A DNA stretch of 8,064 nucleotides from Candidatus Stygibacter frigidus (GTDB lineage Bacteria; Cloacimonadota; Cloacimonadia; Cloacimonadales; TCS61), in contig JAVCCT010000108.1 in the NCBI GenBank assembly GCA_030765325.1, positions 1 to 8,064 of the forward strand, given 5' to 3'. Shown here in pieces: positions 1-6,489 of this stretch (its first letter is position 1; each line of letters opens with the position of its first letter). Made by a program: the position numbers and the translations under genes. The notes below the pieces were generated by a model. That model saw nothing but the letters and a program-made list of their open reading frames with translations, had not been told where the DNA came from and searched no databases.

Positions 1-370
1 AAACGGTCATATTGCTAACTAATTGTAGGACTAAAGCTTCAAAAAGAAGTGTAAAACCATTACTTTTACCTTCCCAAGGTGTTTTTATCAACTTTACTGA
101 ATTATTATCTAACTTAATCCGAGGAACTCTGGCGTGAATGTAACATTCATATTGGAAGAAATTTAGATGGCGCCATTTTTTATTTGTTGTATCATAAGCT
201 TTAAAATCACCTTTAATTTCTTTAGCGATGTCTTCATAGAAAAAAGTTGACCCTTTTTTAAAATCAATACAAATATCTAATGTTTTTTCTTCTTCTTTAA
301 AATTTATTTCCTTAATATACCAAGGACCCTCTATGTGCAGTGCTAATTCAAATAGTCTTTTTTGTTTCAT
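1..370 (-). CDS. ISL3-family (IS204/IS1001/IS1096/IS1165 branch) transposase, N-terminal part, cut by the window edge
   Basis: The first 123 codons of a DDE-type transposase that would move its element by cut-and-paste. The frame is open to the left edge; family members are usually around 400 residues or more, so roughly the N-terminal third is visible. The start at 370 is supported by AGGAG at 376-380 (minus strand), five bases upstream. Family signatures are clear: AYDT (58-61), KWRHLNFFQ (65-73), YIHARVPRI (77-85), TPWE (97-100) and GFTLLFEAL (105-113). This region normally holds a zinc-binding module with Cys pairs before the YDT motif and a Cys/His group after ARVPR. Here the corresponding stretches (about 41-57 and 86-91) have no Cys or His. 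The catalytic DDE domain is not in view, so activity cannot be judged. Confidence 0.9.
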   Translation of the reverse strand, partial: MKQKRLFELALHIEGPWYIKEINFKEEEKTLDICIDFKKGSTFFYEDIAKEIKGDFKAYDTTNKKWRHLNFFQYECYIHARVPRIKLDNNSVKLIKTPWEGKSNGFTLLFEALVLQLVSNMTV

Positions 371-510
371 ATTTTCTCCTATAATTATATAATTGAAAGA
401 AGAGAAATTAATGAATATTAAAATATCTTACTTCTTTTTTTGCGTATGTTTACGTTTATTCAATCATCTTATTTAGTCTACTAATTTTTTATTTTGCTGA
501 GAATTATTTG

Positions 511-735
511 TTAAATTACCCACTCAAAGTGCGAATGAACCACATATAAGGGTGAAAACAGGATAATAGCAATCAGGGAAAGCGTGAAATCAAGGACTCT
601 TTTTAAGCCATAGGAGAAATTTATGAAGGATTGCCAGAAAAGAATTTTGTGCATATGAGAAGATTTTTCATGTTTCAGGTTTTCTTCTGAAAACCTGCTG
701 ATAATCTTTTCAGTTTCCTTATCTCTTTTCTTCAT
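511..735 (-). pseudogene. Sugar transferase (undecaprenyl-phosphate hexose-1-phosphate transferase type), 5' fragment broken by the insertion sequence
   Basis: Intact relatives transfer a sugar phosphate to undecaprenyl phosphate at the inner membrane, the first step in building exopolysaccharide or O-antigen. The 74-codon frame starts at 735 with TGAGGA five bases upstream. Residues 1-43 form a charged cytosolic stretch. Residues 44-66 are the entry helix typical of this family: LKR, then VLDFTLSLIAIILF, then SPLYVV (the usual form is KRxxDhxhShhhLhhhSPL). In intact proteins this leads into more hydrophobic residues and then the catalytic DxxGP...F.Q region. Here residues 67-74 (HSHFEWVI) are unrelated, are encoded by the inferred insertion-sequence end, and are followed by a stop. 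The catalytic domain is missing, so the fragment is almost certainly inactive. A small unrelated membrane protein is the alternative, but the LKR-D-SPL pattern makes that less likely. Confidence 0.68.
519..541 (-). repeat. Putative terminal inverted repeat of the ISL3 element
   Basis: Read on the minus strand from 541, the sequence starts GGTTCATTCGCACTTTGAG and lies at the junction between sugar transferase codons and unrelated DNA. The GG start and a length of about 20 bp fit an ISL3 end. The partner repeat is off the left edge, so the assignment rests on position only. If it is right, the adjoining 8 bp outside (ACATATAA, 542-549 on the plus strand) is the expected target-site duplication, since ISL3 elements typically duplicate 8 bp. 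Confidence 0.45.
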
Positions 736-772
736 TTAATCCTCAATTCTTTCACCACTTAATCAAATACGA

Positions 773-806
773 TAAATCAAGACTGAGAGAAGTTTTGTCA
801 ATTATA
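773..806 (-). promoter_or_regulatory. Candidate promoter for the broken sugar transferase gene
   Basis: On the minus strand TTGACA occurs at 801-796, with a weak -10-like GATTTA 17 bp downstream (778-773), giving a leader of about 30 nt before the start at 735. An alternative -10, TATAAT (806-801), overlaps the same spot and has no good -35. The TATAAT is half of a small palindrome, ATTATA-CC-TATAAT (801-814). The consensus match is partial and this lineage's promoter preferences are not known to me. Confidence 0.25.
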
Positions 807-1041
807 CCTATAATCCTTGCATTGTGTACATAAGCCAAAGAAAAAAAAATATTTAGAAAAAGTCTTGGCTGCAATTTGAAGTGAGAACAGCTTATAATTA
901 TATAGAGGCGATACAATTTAACTGGTTATATTATTGTATTGATTACAAATACGGAATGACCCCACGTGTTTGATTTCAGGTATGAAAATATTTCTCATAT
1001 ATAACAGTATCCGCAATATATTTCCATAGTGAAAATATATC

Positions 1042-1069
1042 TTGACAATATTATCCTCTTTGGTAATAA
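1042..1069 (+). promoter_or_regulatory. Candidate promoter of the four-gene operon
   Basis: A perfect -35 hexamer TTGACA (1042-1047) is followed after 16 bp by TAATAA (1064-1069), preceded by TG at 1061-1062 in extended -10 position. Transcription would begin near 1076, leaving a leader of about 80 nt that contains the hairpin at 1086-1122 and the ribosome site at 1144-1150. The -10 is imperfect, so this is the best candidate in the gap rather than a firm call. Confidence 0.4.
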
Positions 1070-1085
1070 GTAAAAATGGAATCTG

Positions 1086-1122
1086 GAGATAGTATCTGAA
1101 GACAACACAAGATACTATTCTC
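1086..1122 (+). promoter_or_regulatory. Leader hairpin upstream of the operon
   Basis: GAGATAGTATCT (1086-1097) can pair with AGATACTATTCTC (1110-1122). This gives twelve base pairs with one bulged T (1118) and a 12-nt loop, GAAGACAACACA. It lies about 10 nt after the predicted transcription start and 22 nt before the ribosome site. It has no following T run, so it is not an intrinsic terminator. It could protect the 5' end of the mRNA, act in post-transcriptional control, or be an operator for a dimeric repressor as DNA. Confidence 0.5.
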
Positions 1123-1156
1123 AATTATAAAAAATATTAAACCAGAGGAGTTTTAT

Positions 1157-2914
1157 ATGAAAAAAATGGTAGCTATTTTATTCCTTTTGTTTTTAATGAG
1201 TATGGTGTGGGCAGATAATCCACATCCGGTACTCATTGAAGTCATTGATTCGGGTGGTAATCCACCACTAAGAAACAATTTAAGTTTTGCTGCAACAGTC
1301 TTAGATGGGCCAGGTGGGAATCCTGTAGGCAATACTTTAACCAAAAATTCCTATGATTGCGGTTATCCAAGCACTGAGTATCCAGGTTTAATTGAGATTA
1401 ATCTTGGGCAATTTGGTAGTTGGTCAGCTGGTGATTATATGAGAGTAACAGTGAGTGTTACAACTGAAGAACCAGATCAATCAGCTGAATTTTTATTAAC
1501 TGATGATAATTATCAGCTTTTTTATGACACTGATAGAATTCAATTAGGAATAATTGAGGAAGATTCTCAATCTCCTGATTTGAATGGTGATATCACATTT
1601 CTTTTTGACTATGGAAATAATACAAGAGCTGATGATATTCAAGTTAACGTCAATTCTGAAGACATTAATGAAGAGCACGAAATGACCATCACTCAATATG
1701 AGAGAGCTTCATACACCATCCCGAATTTTGCTCAGACAATTGACATAGGCTTTGATTTAGATGACACAGAGATTATATCAGAATCTATTTCTGTGGAGAT
1801 CAGATGGAATTCTCCTGATCCTTCAAGTTTGACAACTCCAACACTTGTTTACAAAGATCTAGATATAAGTGCCGATTACTGGCAATTCGTTGTTCCTGAT
1901 GATGATGATACAGGTACTTATACTGATGGCTGGGATTTGAATGTAGATGGCACAGAACCTGATGAATATAATTTTGGTGTAAAATTCTCCTTATCAGCTT
2001 CAACTATCGGAAGTGCAACTAATACCAAATGGGCAATTGGAAAAAACACAATTCTTGATCTTCAACCAACAGAAAGTATTTCAATATCTTCAAGTATAAC
2101 TGGAACAGAAGCAAGTACAACATCCTTGAATTTAAGCTGGGATGAAGTTATAGGCGCAGATACTTATGATATTCTTGTTGCTGATAGCTATAATGGTACT
2201 TATTCAGTGGAAACATCAGGATTATCAGCAGAAAGTGGAACGGTTTCATTAAGTAATACTACCTCTAATACTATAAAGTATTACAAAATCCAGGGAAAAA
2301 ACGATTCTGCAACTGACTATGATGATTTAGCAGTTTCAACTGATGTGATGTTGGGTGTCAGTTATGGGATATCAACCACCTTGATTACAAATAATGCGTT
2401 AATAGCATTTCCAGTAGATGGATACAGCAGTTATACTAATGCCAGTGACCTTATTGGATTTATTGATGAATGTGATTGTATTTCTCAATGGGATGCAGAC
2501 TCTCAAAGCTGGAATTCCATGGGACGCATATTTGGTGAATTTGCTGGATGGGATACTGACCTTGATTTTGTCTTAGAAGCAAATACACCAGTTGTATTTA
2601 ATGTAATGAGTGGAATTGATAATCTTGTTTTAGCAGGAGAAATGAAAACATCAGTTCAATTTACACTGAAAGCCAGGGCAGAAGATACCGTAACCTATAA
2701 TTACATTTATTTACCTTTGGATTCATCAATCTCTACTGGGCTTGCATTAGCTGGGGATATTACAAATTGTTCTTATGTAGGAAAATTTGATTATGATTCT
2801 CAGAACTGGGATGAGATTACTACAGATGATACTGCTGACAGTGTTATTCCAGGTGACCTGTTACGAGTTGGTATTACTGGCAGCACACCTGTAACCTGGC
2901 CCAGTGGCAGATAA
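1157..2914 (+). CDS. Exported multi-domain protein 1 (shared N-terminal domain, fibronectin-like domain, two C-terminal repeat modules), function unknown
   Basis: I do not recognise a named protein. The start at 1157 has AGAGGAG (1144-1150) six bases upstream. Residues 1-19 are a signal peptide (MKK, hydrophobic core, VWA), with mature DNPHPVLIEV following. Residues 20-100 resemble the N-termini of the second and fourth proteins of this operon (PHPV, F-A-T-V-L, DCGY at 67-70, G-F-x-x-W at 85-89, AGD at 91-93). Residues 105-310 are beta-rich without known homology and contain an Asp run (248-251). Residues 315-395 look like a fibronectin type III domain (LNLSWDEV, YDILVAD, YYKIQGKN). Residues 408-494 and 513-585 are two copies of a module also found in proteins 3 and 4 (for example YTNASD, CISQWD and SQSW in the first copy). 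It ends at WPSGR with no sorting domain. First gene of the operon; likely secreted or surface-located, possibly adhesive or structural. No catalytic motif seen. Confidence 0.88.
   Translation: MKKMVAILFLLFLMSMVWADNPHPVLIEVIDSGGNPPLRNNLSFAATVLDGPGGNPVGNTLTKNSYDCGYPSTEYPGLIEINLGQFGSWSAGDYMRVTVSVTTEEPDQSAEFLLTDDNYQLFYDTDRIQLGIIEEDSQSPDLNGDITFLFDYGNNTRADDIQVNVNSEDINEEHEMTITQYERASYTIPNFAQTIDIGFDLDDTEIISESISVEIRWNSPDPSSLTTPTLVYKDLDISADYWQFVVPDDDDTGTYTDGWDLNVDGTEPDEYNFGVKFSLSASTIGSATNTKWAIGKNTILDLQPTESISISSSITGTEASTTSLNLSWDEVIGADTYDILVADSYNGTYSVETSGLSAESGTVSLSNTTSNTIKYYKIQGKNDSATDYDDLAVSTDVMLGVSYGISTTLITNNALIAFPVDGYSSYTNASDLIGFIDECDCISQWDADSQSWNSMGRIFGEFAGWDTDLDFVLEANTPVVFNVMSGIDNLVLAGEMKTSVQFTLKARAEDTVTYNYIYLPLDSSISTGLALAGDITNCSYVGKFDYDSQNWDEITTDDTADSVIPGDLLRVGITGSTPVTWPSGR
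2378..2911 (+). repeat. Tandem C-terminal modules in protein 1
   Basis: Two diverged copies, encoded at about 2378-2638 (residues 408-494) and 2693-2911 (residues 513-585). The shared pattern is a hydrophobic strand ending in a Pro-containing turn (LIAFPVD / YIYLPLD), an Ala or Leu-rich segment ending in Cys (ECDCIS / ITNCSYV), then W/F-D-x-D-SQ-x-W (QWDADSQSW / KFDYDSQNW), then a Gly-Pro strand. Protein 3 has the same architecture at its C-terminus. The similarity is at protein level only. Confidence 0.6.
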
Positions 2915-2919
2915 GGAGG
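2913..2919 (+). promoter_or_regulatory. Ribosome binding site of the second gene, overlapping the first gene's stop codon
   Basis: AAGGAGG overlaps the last two bases of the TAA stop (2912-2914) of the first gene and lies six bases before the ATG at 2926. This near-perfect Shine-Dalgarno site fixes the start. The overlap means ribosomes finishing gene 1 arrive directly on the site for gene 2, which favours coupled translation. Confidence 0.8.
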
Positions 2920-2925
2920 ATAATA

Positions 2926-4023
2926 ATGAAAAAAATAACAATAACTTTAGCTCTTATAATTATAGTAAGCTCATTGCTCGCTTTTGGTCCATCCAAACGA
3001 GTTTATTTCCAAATTGAAGACCCTGTATTATTCACTCCAGTTGAAGGTGCTGTTACATTCACTGCCAGCTTATATAATGCAACATGGTCTGGTTTGATCA
3101 TAGATGATGATTTGATAAATAGCTCTCCTGGATGTGATTATCACCTCTATAGGGATGCTTCTGGTACACAAAACGATATAGGATTTATTACTATCGATTG
3201 TGGCAGCTTTGAAACAGACCTGCTTTCATTATACACTTTTGCTGGTGAATCTAATATCCCTACTCGATCTCCCAAACTTCATTTAGAATATGATATTGCT
3301 GGAACTCGTGAGACACAAATTTTAGATGTCACTCTAAATGGCAGCAATACTCAAGTATTTACTCAAGATGGTGAAGGAGACTGGTCTGGAGGAGATCCTC
3401 TTCCTGTTACATTATCTTCTTTTACAGCTATCTATACAGCTCAACCTATACTACAGTGGATAACTCAATCAGAAATCAATAATTCAGGCTGGAATGTTTA
3501 TCGTAGTAATTCAGAAGATATTGCCGAATCATCATTGATAAATCCCGACATTATTCCTGGAGCAGGAACATCAACAAATCCAACTGAATATGAATTTATT
3601 GATGAATATAGCTATGAATTTGAGCAGACGTATTATTACTGGCTGGAAAGTGTAAGTTTTTCCGGTGCAGTTGAAACTTATGGACCAATAACTTTGCAAA
3701 TTCCTGCTGAGGGAGAAAATGAATCTCCAGTTATTCCACTACTATATGGTTTGCATAATAATTATCCAAACCCATTTAATCCCAATACTAATATATCATT
3801 CATGCTTGATGAAGCGTCACACGTAGAATTAGAAATATATAATATAAAAGGTCAAAGAGTAGTTAGTTTGTTAGATAATTTCGTAGATAAAGTTGATGAA
3901 GTGATTTCTGTAACCTGGGATGGGAAAAACCAGAATGGAAAAGCAGTAGGTTCAGGAATCTACTTCTATCAGTTAAAAATCAATAACCAGAAACAAATCA
4001 AAAAAATGACTTTGATTAAATAA
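2926..4023 (+). CDS. Exported protein 2 with type IX-style C-terminal sorting domain
   Basis: A 365-residue surface or secreted protein of unknown activity. Residues 1-19 are a signal peptide (MKK, hydrophobic core, SLLA). Residues 20-135 form a beta domain related to the N-termini of proteins 1 and 4 (FTASLY at 45-50, Cys70, IDCGSF at 90-95); Cys70 and Cys92 match Cys55 and Cys71 of protein 4 in position and could form a disulphide. Residues 159-260 are the LPVTLSSFTA module common before sorting domains in FCB bacteria (LPVTLSSFTA 159-168, LQWITQSEINNSGWNVYRS 176-194, GAGT 212-215, TYYYWLESV 235-243). Residues 280-365 are the sorting domain: YPNPFNP (280-286), IYNIKGQRV (304-312), TWDGKNQNGKAVGSGIYFY (330-348), KKMTLIK at the end. 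In type IX systems this domain directs outer-membrane passage and is usually removed. The start is fixed by the strong site at 2913-2919. Confidence 0.92.
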   Translation: MKKITITLALIIIVSSLLAFGPSKRVYFQIEDPVLFTPVEGAVTFTASLYNATWSGLIIDDDLINSSPGCDYHLYRDASGTQNDIGFITIDCGSFETDLLSLYTFAGESNIPTRSPKLHLEYDIAGTRETQILDVTLNGSNTQVFTQDGEGDWSGGDPLPVTLSSFTAIYTAQPILQWITQSEINNSGWNVYRSNSEDIAESSLINPDIIPGAGTSTNPTEYEFIDEYSYEFEQTYYYWLESVSFSGAVETYGPITLQIPAEGENESPVIPLLYGLHNNYPNPFNPNTNISFMLDEASHVELEIYNIKGQRVVSLLDNFVDKVDEVISVTWDGKNQNGKAVGSGIYFYQLKINNQKQIKKMTLIK

Positions 4024-4037
4024 TCAGGAGGATTGTT

Positions 4038-6443
4038 ATGAAAAAACTAATTGTTTTATCATTTCTTTTAGTAGCTTTTATTGCTACACTTACAGCAGCA
4101 AAGATTGTAAGTCCTTTAACGGATGATGGGAGTTATGACCCCACTAGGACCTATACAGATTTTTCAAATTTCCCTAATACCCGTGATATTGTAAACGTTG
4201 ATGATTACGCTACAGTTCAGTTAGCAATTGATAACGCTAACCCAAATGATATAGTTCATTTTGGTGTAGATACATATTTAACTGATGCTTTGACTATTAA
4301 CAAACCACTCACTCTTGAAGGTTCTGGAAGTGGTACAATCTTGCAATTTACAAGTTATGTTACTACTACTGACAGTAAAAGGTCAGTTTTTTACATAAAC
4401 AGTGGTCCAGATGCATTTGTTAATATATATAATATGTCTTTAATAATTGACTCAGACATTGGTACTCAGGGAAGTTCAGGAGTTGGAGTATACATTTATG
4501 AAAGCAGTTGTTTGATTGATGGACTTGATATTGATTTCAATGAATGGTCTTGGTTAGGTATATATGCAATAGATATGAATCCCGAACATAATGCAGAATT
4601 TACTGCAACAAATTGTTCTGTTACAGGCATATTGAAAAATGGTATTACCTGCAATGGTCCTGGTTTAGATGTAACATTTACCGGAAATACAGTCTATGGA
4701 CCATCTCTTACTAATCCAGCATATACAGGTAACATTGCCGGAAATGGTTTGCAAATAGGTAAAGGAGCCGCTGGTATTATTAGTAACAATATCATCTATG
4801 ATTTCTATGCCAGAGATGTAACTTATGGATCATGTGGAATATTAACATGGAATACTACAGATTCATCAGAGCGTGAAATTGAATTATCAGATAATTCTAT
4901 CTATGATTGCCAGGCAGCTTTGAGTGCTGTAGAAGATTATGGATTGACAGTGACAATGAATAACAATAATATTTATTGGACATCCTTGAGAATAGATCCA
5001 ATAACCGATGATGCTTATTCACCAGCAGGTATAGATGTTTTTAGATATTATAATGTGAATAACAGCAATATGATAGCTAACGTAACAAATAATAATATTG
5101 TAAGATACCCAGTCTGTGATTCAATGAAAGTCACAGGATACTCTCTTGGAAGTGCTGAAGGTATTGGCTGGGGTAGTCCTTGGAATGGCGATGCACCTCT
5201 TGCTTTTAACTTTATAAGTACGACTTTTAGCGGAATTTCAAATGCGTTCAAAGTTTATGGAGCTACGAAACTTATCGAAATTAATTGTGATGATGTTGAT
5301 TTAGATTTAGATAGTGAAAGTGAATGGGGATTTTATGTAAAATCTAATGCATCAACATTGGTTGATGATAAAATTAATGTAAGTTTCAATTTTACAAATT
5401 CTACTATTAGCCATGATAATTCCAGCGTTTATTTTATGATGATATTTAAGGAATTTGTTAATCCGGGACTTACAATTTTTGAGAATAATGATTTTTCTGG
5501 TGTTAAAGGTTTTTATTATTACAATTCAAGTGGCACACCTCTTAATGCTGAACATAACTACTGGTACTATACTGACCCTACAAGTGCGCTAAATGGGCCT
5601 ATAGATGTGACCCCTTGGTACACTGATGCTACTATGACAGAGTTAGCTCATCCTGCAGCAAAGAATGTTATGGTATCCAAATTAGTCAATGATGTAACTT
5701 TAGATTGGGAAGCCTGGGATAGTGAGAGTGTAACAGAAACTTATAAAATTTTCAGAACTTATGGTAATCCCTATGTATCAACAGGCTGGGAAACTTTAGC
5801 TACTGATGTTGCTCTTCTTACTGCGACATATAGCCAGACAGAAGATTATGCATTTTACCGTGTATGTCTTACTGATGAAGAAGATTATGTAGAAAGCGAT
5901 GTAGTAGGATATTATACTGTAAATTGTGATATAAATGATGCTAATACAAATCTTAACTTCATCTCTATTCCATTGAGTACTGAATATACAAATGCCTCTG
6001 ATTACGTGGAAAATGTAATTGAGCTGACGAATTGTAATATGATCAGTAAATGGGTTGTTTCAGCTCAAGCTTGGCAAACTGCCACTTATGTATCTGAACT
6101 AGGAATCTGGTTTGGTGATTTTGCCATAGAAGAAAACGGTGCATATTTAATGGGATGCTTAACTGATGATTTAAGTTATGTTGTTACTGGATACCTTCCT
6201 GCAATGCCTGAATATACTTTAGTAACTGGTAATAATCTGATCATGGTTCCCATGGATGTTGCCGCAGGTACTGATTCAGGTACATTCTATGATAATGAAT
6301 TTGATCTTGAATTAGGCGACACAATTAGTAACTGGGATTTTTCTACACAGGGATATAATACTTATTCATATAATCCGGGTATGGGAGGCTGGGGAAGTAC
6401 TTTCATAGTAAATCCTGGTAATCCTGTTATGGTTGGTGAATAA
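4038..6443 (+). CDS. Exported right-handed beta-helix (pectin-lyase-fold) protein 3 with two C-terminal repeat modules
   Basis: An 801-residue protein and the largest of the operon. AGGAGG (4026-4031) lies six bases before the start. Residues 1-20 are a signal peptide (ATLTA, then AK). Residues 50-105 are the opening of a parallel beta-helix (VDDYATVQLAIDNANPNDIV, GVDTYLTDALTINKPLTLEG), followed to about 505 by coils rich in Asn ladders and N-x-I repeats (TFTGNTVYG, IISNNIIYD, LSDNSIYD, ANVTNNNIV). The helix closes with the usual AEHNYWY ... GPIDVTPWYTDA (504-531). A fibronectin-like domain spans about 541-628, and two copies of the shared module lie at 636-719 and 729-801. The fold is seen in polysaccharide lyases and in adhesins. 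I see no lyase active-site motif, so an adhesin or surface-layer role is as likely as an enzyme. It ends at VMVGE without a sorting domain, which is odd beside its neighbours. It follows gene 2 by 14 bp. Confidence 0.88.
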   Translation: MKKLIVLSFLLVAFIATLTAAKIVSPLTDDGSYDPTRTYTDFSNFPNTRDIVNVDDYATVQLAIDNANPNDIVHFGVDTYLTDALTINKPLTLEGSGSGTILQFTSYVTTTDSKRSVFYINSGPDAFVNIYNMSLIIDSDIGTQGSSGVGVYIYESSCLIDGLDIDFNEWSWLGIYAIDMNPEHNAEFTATNCSVTGILKNGITCNGPGLDVTFTGNTVYGPSLTNPAYTGNIAGNGLQIGKGAAGIISNNIIYDFYARDVTYGSCGILTWNTTDSSEREIELSDNSIYDCQAALSAVEDYGLTVTMNNNNIYWTSLRIDPITDDAYSPAGIDVFRYYNVNNSNMIANVTNNNIVRYPVCDSMKVTGYSLGSAEGIGWGSPWNGDAPLAFNFISTTFSGISNAFKVYGATKLIEINCDDVDLDLDSESEWGFYVKSNASTLVDDKINVSFNFTNSTISHDNSSVYFMMIFKEFVNPGLTIFENNDFSGVKGFYYYNSSGTPLNAEHNYWYYTDPTSALNGPIDVTPWYTDATMTELAHPAAKNVMVSKLVNDVTLDWEAWDSESVTETYKIFRTYGNPYVSTGWETLATDVALLTATYSQTEDYAFYRVCLTDEEDYVESDVVGYYTVNCDINDANTNLNFISIPLSTEYTNASDYVENVIELTNCNMISKWVVSAQAWQTATYVSELGIWFGDFAIEENGAYLMGCLTDDLSYVVTGYLPAMPEYTLVTGNNLIMVPMDVAAGTDSGTFYDNEFDLELGDTISNWDFSTQGYNTYSYNPGMGGWGSTFIVNPGNPVMVGE
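5943..6440 (+). repeat. Tandem C-terminal modules in protein 3
   Basis: Two related modules at about 5943-6194 (residues 636-719) and 6222-6440 (residues 729-801). The matching elements are LNFISIPL and NNLIMVPM, MISKWVVSAQAW and TISNWDFSTQGY, then WFGDFAIEENGAYLMG and WGSTFIVNPGNPVMVG. The first copy shares YTNASD with protein 1. The protein stops right after the second copy. Confidence 0.6.
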
Positions 6444-6489
6444 ATAAAGAATATCTGAAAATGGTGAGCAAAAAATAAGGAGAAATATT

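Larger units (their letters stand above)
1..541 (-). mobile_element. Partial insertion sequence, ISL3 family, right part only
   Basis: This is one end of an insertion sequence that continues beyond the left edge of the window. It holds the 5' part of an ISL3-type transposase gene (1-370, minus strand) and about 170 bp of AT-rich non-coding DNA between that start codon and the inferred outer end. I place the outer end at 541 because the reading frame of a sugar transferase on the same strand loses family resemblance there. The DNA reading inward from 541 on the minus strand begins GGTTCATTCGCACTTTGAG, which looks like a terminal inverted repeat. The other end and the target duplication lie outside the window, so the boundary is inferred to within a few bases. 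Confidence 0.72.
736..1156. other. Non-coding AT-rich gap between the broken transferase and the four-gene operon
   Basis: About 420 bp with no convincing gene on either strand. It separates a minus-strand gene from a plus-strand operon, so it should contain divergent promoters. Visible items are the candidate minus-strand promoter (773-806), a run of nine A (841-849), a short inverted pair ATACAAT/ATTGTAT (911-917 and 933-939), a candidate plus-strand promoter (1042-1069), a strong hairpin (1086-1122) and the ribosome site of the first operon gene (AGAGGAG, 1144-1150). I see no tRNA, riboswitch consensus or repeat array. Confidence 0.6.

Noticed and set aside
809..814. TATAAT on the plus strand as a promoter for the operon
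   Set aside because: There is no acceptable -35 upstream and it lies about 345 bp before the first gene; the TTGACA promoter at 1042 is better placed.
911..948. Short inverted pairs ATACAAT/ATTGTAT and TTGTA/TACAA as a possible operator
   Set aside because: Five to seven base arms are expected by chance in DNA this AT-rich, and no regulator consensus is recognisable.
982..1029. Fifteen-codon plus-strand frame (MKIFLIYNSIRNIFP) as a possible leader peptide
   Set aside because: The only purine-rich motif (AGG) is one base from the ATG, too close to serve, and it lies upstream of the candidate promoter.
918..1124. Minus-strand open frame of 68 codons in the non-coding gap
   Set aside because: It begins with TTG, has no ribosome site, shows no recognisable pattern, and runs across the candidate promoter and hairpin of the operon.
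1153..1344. Minus-strand open frame across the start of protein 1
   Set aside because: It lies antisense to a clear signal peptide and conserved domain and has no similarity or ribosome site.
1800..2003. Minus-strand frame rich in His and Tyr
   Set aside because: It is antisense to the acidic region of protein 1; the composition is what reversed GAT/GAA codons produce.
5048..5251. Minus-strand frame within the beta-helix gene
   Set aside because: It is antisense to a well-supported gene, without start signals.
6444..6489. Possible terminator, promoter or frameshifted sorting-domain remnant between genes 3 and 4
   Set aside because: There is no stem with a T run, no hexamer pair, and no frame resembling YPNPFNP or SGIYF; only the ribosome site of gene 4 is visible.
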